Assembly (NCBI GenBank): GCA_905221605.1
Contig: CAJNDS010000538.1
Coordinates: 53,306-117,305 of the forward strand
DNA from: Symbiodinium natans
Taxonomy: Eukaryota; Sar; Dinophyceae; Suessiales; Symbiodiniaceae
Reading direction: 5' to 3'
Length of the DNA: 64,000 nt
The notes beneath the pieces were generated by a model. The model was not told the DNA's origin. It saw only the letters and a list, made by a program, of their open reading frames with translations, and ran no database searches. The position numbers were made by a program, and so were the translations under genes. Each line of letters opens with the position of its first letter. Position 1 is the first letter of the stretch. Positions 58,227 to 64,000 of the stretch are shown here, one piece after another.

Positions 58227-58509
58227 TTGTGTGATGTTGCGGTGTAAGAGGCGACTTCTGTGCAGCGGCCGAGACGTGCTCCAGCCCGGTGTCGGTGAGA
58301 AGCTCGGGAGCGAACTGCAGTAATGTGAGGGCAGAAAGAATATGAACAACAAAAACTAAAATAAGGGAAATGCTCAGGATGTAACCTGCAGTCCTCCAAC
58401 ATCACCAGGCCGTGCGCACCAGGCGCGACGGATTGCCAGTAATGTCTGGTACTCGTACAATTTGCAAAAGTCGATTCAAAGTCTGCCTGTGAACCAGACT
58501 GGGATGCAG

Positions 58510-58717
58510 GATGATGAGTTTGCAGACTGGACGGTTTTAGACACGGACTGCGACGAGATGCGATGAGTTTCTCGACTTTCAGCTGGAGGAAGGCACAGAG
58601 AATCTTGTAGTCTTGCAGGACCCTTTGAGGGCCAGCTCATTGCCGGAGTCGCCTCCAGCTTCGCAGCTGTTCCGCAATGGGGAATCTTATTATTCTTTGC
58701 CCCATCCAGTTTTGTGA
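58510..58717 (+). CDS. 3' end of an unidentified gene, frame broken or micro-intron
   Basis: After GATGCAG the block 58510-58554 reads DDEFADWTVLDTDCD. A second block in another frame reads FLDFQLEEGTENLVVLQ, then DPLRASSLPESPPASQLFRN, and ends PHPVL at TGA 58715-58717. The two frames are reconciled by removing either the 10-base insertion ATGCGATGAG or a 13-base GA...AG segment. Composition (acidic, then Ser/Pro) is protein-like. No family recognised. Upstream exons would have to lie beyond the minisatellite. Confidence 0.4.
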
Positions 58718-60139
58718 CAAGGCATGGTGTTTTAAAAAACCGTGTACACTAAAGGAAGACATGGGCGACGATTACGCATGAGGCCATGCGCTCAGAGACC
58801 TGGTCTGGATGCGAAGACCTCTCGGCTCCCCAATTTCCACGATCCCTGAAAAGCATGCTGAATCGCTCAAGGCGCTTTCTGCGTTGGGCAATGCTTAGCG
58901 GCTGAGCGGAAGATCAGGAATGCAAATGACTTGTCACGCGTTGAGCCAACACGGCCACATAATTTGCTTGCGATTAGTTCAACTGTTTCAAAGGTACATT
59001 ATCAGCACCTTCTGACGTTTGCATGAGCATGAGAAGCTCTCAACTTGCAAAAACCGCAGGGGCTCCTAATTTAGCAATTAGTGCTGCTTGGCTTTACATG
59101 ACAGTTTGGAAGCCAACTTGGAAGCAGACGTCACATTCCCGACGGTGGGAGTTGCACAGGTGACACCGTCAGATGGTCACACCTTTGTGCTGGCAGAAAC
59201 GGCCAGCAAAGGGGCATAAAACACAAGTTTTAATGACGGTGGTCGTCAGAGGAAGAGGAGGATGAGCCAATGAGCCAATCTGCTCAGTTCCCGGCCAGGG
59301 AAAGATTGGCAGGTGCTCTCGAACAGGGCGTGGCGGGCAGTGTGAAGACATCACTTGACCGCCTCCACACTTGCACTGTCTCACTAGCGCCAAGGTATCC
59401 AAGCGCTAAGTGGGCTCTAGTGCAGGCGGACTGCTCAGGGACGGGTTAGTCACGAGGCTTTCATTTTTGAACAGTTGGACAAGCTGCTCCAGGGCCAGGT
59501 GGTTGAATCCGATCGATGTGAATCTGCGCATATCATCACTTCTCCAGAATGGACAATGAAACCAAAGACTCTTGTAGTGGAGTGTTGCTTCAATCACTCC
59601 CCGCAGCGATTCGCTGCATGCAGCTTCAAAAATTCTTAGACAGGGAGGGCTTTAGATGGCACACCTTCCTTGATTGGGTCTGTCTTGTGGCAGGCTTGTA
59701 CATATGTGCATGCGCTCGCACATGAGCATGATGGGCAACGGTCGGATCCTGGAACTTCTAACCTGAAGCCGAGGAATTCAATATTATTGCCTCTGGAGTG
59801 ACGTTGCCCTGAGTTGTAAGACATCCGGTTGACATTGAGAGACCGAGACAAAAGACACTGCAACCACATTGCCAATGCTTAACTGTACATTCTCAAGAAT
59901 CCAACTATCGGGGGACCTATAATTTTTAAAATGCGATGGGATATTTCTGAGACTTTATATAAAACAACTTATGGAATGCGACGAAAGAATATTCATTTAA
60001 TATAAATGGTCTCGAGAGGGATACATAGATTTTTTGGGGATATTTTGGGTACATTTTATATCCCCATAAAAGGCTACGGGCTCGACCCTATATTTTCGCT
60101 CTGCGGTCGGTTGCCCCGCCTCCTCTTCCGGTCAATTTG
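58718..60139. other. no supported gene
   Basis: ORFs below 80 codons without motifs. AT-rich around 59910-60010, just before the palindrome-rich repeats. Confidence 0.5.
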
Positions 60140-60159
60140 GCTGCTTGTGAAGGCCTTGC

Positions 60160-60475
60160 AGGGGGATCCGGAAAATTCCGGGAATTTTCAAGCTTTTTGT
60201 CTAAAAACCCTTGGAATTTTGGGAATCACCCGGATCTGAAAATTCCCGGAATTTCGGAATCACCCGGATTGAGGTTCAGGCTTTCCGGTTGGATTTAAGG
60301 TTCCAGCGCAACAGTGATGATGTGGGTGCCCTTTCGCCTTCAAGGAAATCTTCAAGGAAATCTCTTGGTCTAGGGTAGTTCCGATGACGGTCGCCGCCCG
60401 CCAGCTGTTCAAGGGGGTTCGGCCTCAATCCTAGGAATATAAATTTCCGGGAATTTTCGGGATCCCCCGGGTTCA
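60160..60475 (+). repeat. CCGGAATTTTCCGG-like palindrome cluster
   Basis: Imperfect palindromes recur: GGATCCGGAAAATTCCGGGA, GAAAATTCCCGGAATTTCGG, AATTTCCGGGAATTTTCGGG and GATCCCCCGGG. They resemble the palindromes in the duplicated unit at 61.3 and 63.1 kb, and they open the repeat field at the right of the window. Confidence 0.7.
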
Positions 60476-60689
60476 GGGTTTTACGCTTTACGGTGTAGGG
60501 TTTTGGGGTTTAATAGAAATTGTGTAGGGTTTGTGTTCGGAGTTTTGTCGTGTTTTGGGGGGGGGTTTTGTTTTTTGCTTTTCCTGTAATGGTTTGGGTT
60601 CTGTCGGGTGTGGTGGGGGGTGGGTGGTTTTGGGGTGCTGAGGGGTTGGGGCTGAAAGCTGGGGGGTTTTGGGGGGTTTTCCTGAATGC

Positions 60690-61250
60690 CCGTGGTAGTG
60701 GTCCCGTGGTGGTGGTCCGTGGTCCCGTGGTGGTTCGTCGTGATAGTCCCACAACGTGGTGGTGGTCCCGTGGTGGTGGTGCTCCTTTGGTGGTGGTGGT
60801 CTTGTGGTGGTGGTCTGTCGTGTCCGTGGTGGTGGTGGTGGTGGTCTCTGGTGGTCGTGGTGGTGGTCCCGTGGAGGTGGTCCCATGGTGGTGGCCGGGT
60901 GGCGGTGGTCTGTGGCGGTGGTCTGTGGTGGTGGTCTCGTGGTGGTGGTTCCGTGGTGGTGGTCTCGCGGCGGTTGTCTCGTGGTGGTGGTCTCGTGGTG
61001 GTGGTCTCGTGGGGGTGGTCTCGTGGTGGTGGTCCTGTGGCGGTGGTCCCGGGTGGTGGTCCCGTGGTGGTGGTCTCGTGGTGGTGGTCTCGTGGTGGTG
61101 GTCCCGCGGCGGTGGTCCGTGGCGGTTGTGGTGGGGGTCTGTGCGGGTGGTCGTGGCGGCGGTCTCGTGGTGGTGGTCTTGTGATGGTGGACTCGTGATG
61201 GTGATCTTGTGGTGGTGGTTTCGTGGTGGGCTCTCGTGGTGGTGGTCCGT
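60690..61250 (+). repeat. TGG/GTC-rich degenerate minisatellite
   Basis: Units built from GTGGTGGTC with GTCTCGTGGTGGTG and GTCCCGTGGTGGTG variants, over about 550 bases. All three + frames and the minus strand stay open for long stretches, giving Val/Trp/Gly or His/Thr/Pro repeats. These are low complexity, not genes. Confidence 0.93.
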
Positions 61251-61344
61251 GGTTTATTTTTCAAAAACAATGGTCGGATTATAACCAATCTTCGAGCCAA
61301 TGGGAATGTTAAACGAATTTCTCTATAATTGGGATTTGTTGATA

Positions 61345-62022
61345 TCTACTCTATAAAACGCTACGGTCAAACCAGCCCTATGCGGTGCGTCACGCCTCGG
61401 AGTGCCCCAGCCCCAAAATTTTCCGGAAATTTCTGGACCCCGGCGAGCAAGCCGCTTTGGCCTACCCGGGACCCAAAATTTCCGGGAAATTTTGGGGGTT
61501 GGGCTGTGCCCTTTGAAAGGCTGGGCCTCTTCGACGGCCGCAAGCCGGTTTCGCTCCCCTAAATTTCTGGAAAATTTCTGGTTCCGGGTAGCCCGAAGCC
61601 TCGGTCCCTAAATTTCCGGAAAATTTGCTTCATCGCTTTCCTAAATTTTCCGAAAATTTACACACCCAAAATTTTCAGGAAATTTAGGAAACGGATGCAG
61701 CCTGATCATGTTCAGAAGCCACGGCCCAGCTCCCTAAATTTCCGGAAAATTTAGGGTGCTGGGTGGCCGAAAATGTCGAAGCATTGTTGACCGCTTGAAC
61801 CGTTGAGTTCAGGTGTTGATCATTTGCCATGTTGCTGCATGCTTTCATTGCATGCTTTCATTGTTTTCAATCGTGCTTTGTTTTTTTTGGCATTACAAAG
61901 CTAAAATATTAAACAGGACTTTTACTTCACTTCCAAGATGAGCGCATCACCTGGCATTACCAGGATATTACGAGCGTGCTTTGTTTTATGGCATTACAAA
62001 GCGCATTACCTGGCATTACCAG
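61345..62022 (+). repeat. palindrome-rich repeat unit, copy A
   Basis: About 680 bases, beginning TCTACTCTATAAAACGCTAC and ending GGCATTACCAGG directly before a CGT array. It contains at least seven short palindromes of the form AAATTTCCGGAAAATTT within 61415-61750. Near its end the phrases TGGCATTACAAAG and GGCATTACCAGG recur. The unit returns almost unchanged at 63119. No convincing protein. Confidence 0.93.
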
Positions 62023-62650
<628 letters not shown>

Positions 62651-62658
62651 ACGTCGAT

Positions 62659-62885
62659 TCTATAAAATGCCACGGTCAATTTAGTCTTATGCGGTACGCT
62701 ACACGTCGGAGTGTTGTAGTCTTAAAATTTTACGGAAATTTCTGGTTCTGGGTAGCCCGAAACTTCGGTCTCTAAATATCTGGAAAATTTACTTCATTAT
62801 TTTCTTATTGGGACGTAGCTTGCAATTCCTAAATTTTCAGAAAAATTTATACGCCCAAAATTTTCAGGAAATTTACGTTAGTCGC
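62659..62885 (+). repeat. decayed partial copy of the palindrome-rich unit
   Basis: TTCTATAAAATGCCACGGTC, then TTATGCGGTACGCTACACG, mirror the start of the unit at 61345 with many substitutions. TTCTGGTTCTGGGTAGCCCG and AAAATTTTCAGGAAATTTA match later parts. The middle is deleted. Confidence 0.85.
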
Positions 62886-63118
62886 CTATATTGTAAATTT
62901 CATATTAGGTGCGAACGATATTTACGTCTAAAAGCACCAATTATAGATGCTCGAGGATTTCAAAAATCCACGAAGATCGTGTAGAACAGAATGAAATTTA
63001 GGAAATGGATGAATCCTTCTTATCTTGGATGCCCGTGTCTATGAAATAGAACGTATATCATGATCATTTCATCTTTACACAATATAGTCAATCTTCTTAT
63101 CTTGGATGCTCGTGCTTT
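62886..63118. other. AT-rich spacer with a short direct repeat
   Basis: CTTCTTATCTTGGATGCYCG occurs at about 63016 and 63094. Otherwise AT-rich with no gene. Confidence 0.6.
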
Positions 63119-63786
63119 TCTACTCTATAAAACGCTACGGTCAAACCAGCCCTATGCGGTGCGTCACGCCTCGGAGTGCCCCAGCCCCAAAATTTTCCGG
63201 AAATTTCTGGACCCCGGCGAGCAAGCCGCTTTGGCCTACCCGGGACCCAAAATTTCCGGGAAATTTTGGGGCTTGGGCTGTGCCCTTTGAAAGGCTGAGC
63301 CTCTTCGACGGCCGCAAGCCGGATTCGCTCCCCTAAATTTCTGGAAAATTTCTGGTTCCGGGTAGCCCGAAGCCTCGGTCCCTAAATTTCCGGAAAATTT
63401 GCTTCATCGCTTTCCTAAATTTTCCGAAAATTTACACACCCAAAATTTTCAGAAAATTTAGGAAACGGATGCAGCCTGATCATGTTCAGAAGCCACGGCC
63501 CAGCTCCCTAAATTTCCGGAAATTTTAGGGTGCTGGGTGGCCGAAAATGTCGAAGCATTGTTGACCGCCTGAACCGTTGAGTTCAGGTGTTGATCATTTG
63601 CCATGTTGCTGCATGCTTTCATTGCATGCTTTCATTGTCTTCAATCGTGCTTTGTTTTGTGGCATTACAAACCTAAAATATTCAACAAGACTTTTACTTC
63701 ACTGCCAAGATGAGCGCATCACCTGGCATTACCAGGATATTACGAGCGTGCTTTGTTTTATGGCATTACAAAGGCATTACCAGGTC
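63119..63786 (+). repeat. palindrome-rich repeat unit, copy B
   Basis: Near-identical to copy A: same start, same palindromes, same GCATGCTTTCATT duplication. It differs by scattered substitutions and by lacking about 11 bases in the GGCATTACC region just before the CGT array. Confidence 0.93.

Positions 63787-64000
<214 letters not shown>

Noticed and set aside
56729-58405. Minus-strand ORFs of 558 and 532 codons
   Set aside because: They are translations of the decamer minisatellite, which has no stop in these frames. The products are pure H/T/S/N/Q repeats with no unique sequence.
60488-61300. Minus-strand 270-codon and plus-strand 254-codon ORFs in the TGG tract
   Set aside because: Low-complexity His/Thr/Pro or Val/Trp/Gly runs arising from the trinucleotide repeat.

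Overview
This window looks like nuclear DNA from a dinoflagellate, probably a Symbiodiniaceae or Polarella-like species. The strongest evidence is the introns. At 34 junctions that I could fix in frame inside recognisable proteins, about 21 introns begin GC, 9 begin GA and only 4 begin GT. Nearly all end AG with a G as the first base of the next exon. Dinoflagellates are the group known for GC-AG and GA-AG introns. Tandem near-identical gene copies, degenerate TTTAGGG-type telomere-like tracts and genes all on one strand fit the same picture. The species is an inference; no rRNA or organelle marker is present. Because exons are short, plain ORFs are a poor guide. I assigned genes by following conserved protein blocks from exon to exon.

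Layout, all genes on the + strand: 6-5532 is the beta subunit of a clathrin adaptor (AP-1/AP-2), missing its 5' end. 7892-9414 is a membrane-anchored RBR (RING-IBR-RING2) ubiquitin ligase in three exons. 11068-12330 holds linked exons of an unidentified gene. 13598-15290 encodes a protein with six cysteine-bracketed segments, five of them exactly C-x24-C. 15681-16054 is a charged terminal exon. 17554-20830 is a CRAL-TRIO (Sec14-like) lipid-binding protein split by a large repeat-filled intron. 20831-29699 is mostly non-coding, with telomere-like, AT-rich and foldback repeats. 29700-38407 carries three tandem copies of the ER Hsp70 BiP, each with seven exons and an HDEL tail. 38901-40887 is an unidentified acidic multi-exon protein. 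41282-42727 is ribosomal protein L12 (uL11).

From 42.7 kb onward coding signal is thin. There are isolated exon-like blocks at 43.9, 48.4, 54.4 and 58.5 kb among repeats. The last 8 kb are repeat country: a 1.4-kb decamer minisatellite, a TGG-rich tract, and a ~670-bp unit packed with AAATTTCCGGAAATTT-like palindromes. That unit occurs twice, each time running into a long CGT array.

Most recognisable genes are housekeeping genes of the secretory pathway or translation (adaptor coat, ER chaperone, lipid transfer, ubiquitin ligation, ribosome). They do not form an operon-like system. The main novelties are the intron boundaries, the BiP array whose homology stops at the start and stop codons although its introns are conserved, the C-x24-C repeat protein, and the palindrome/CGT repeat unit.
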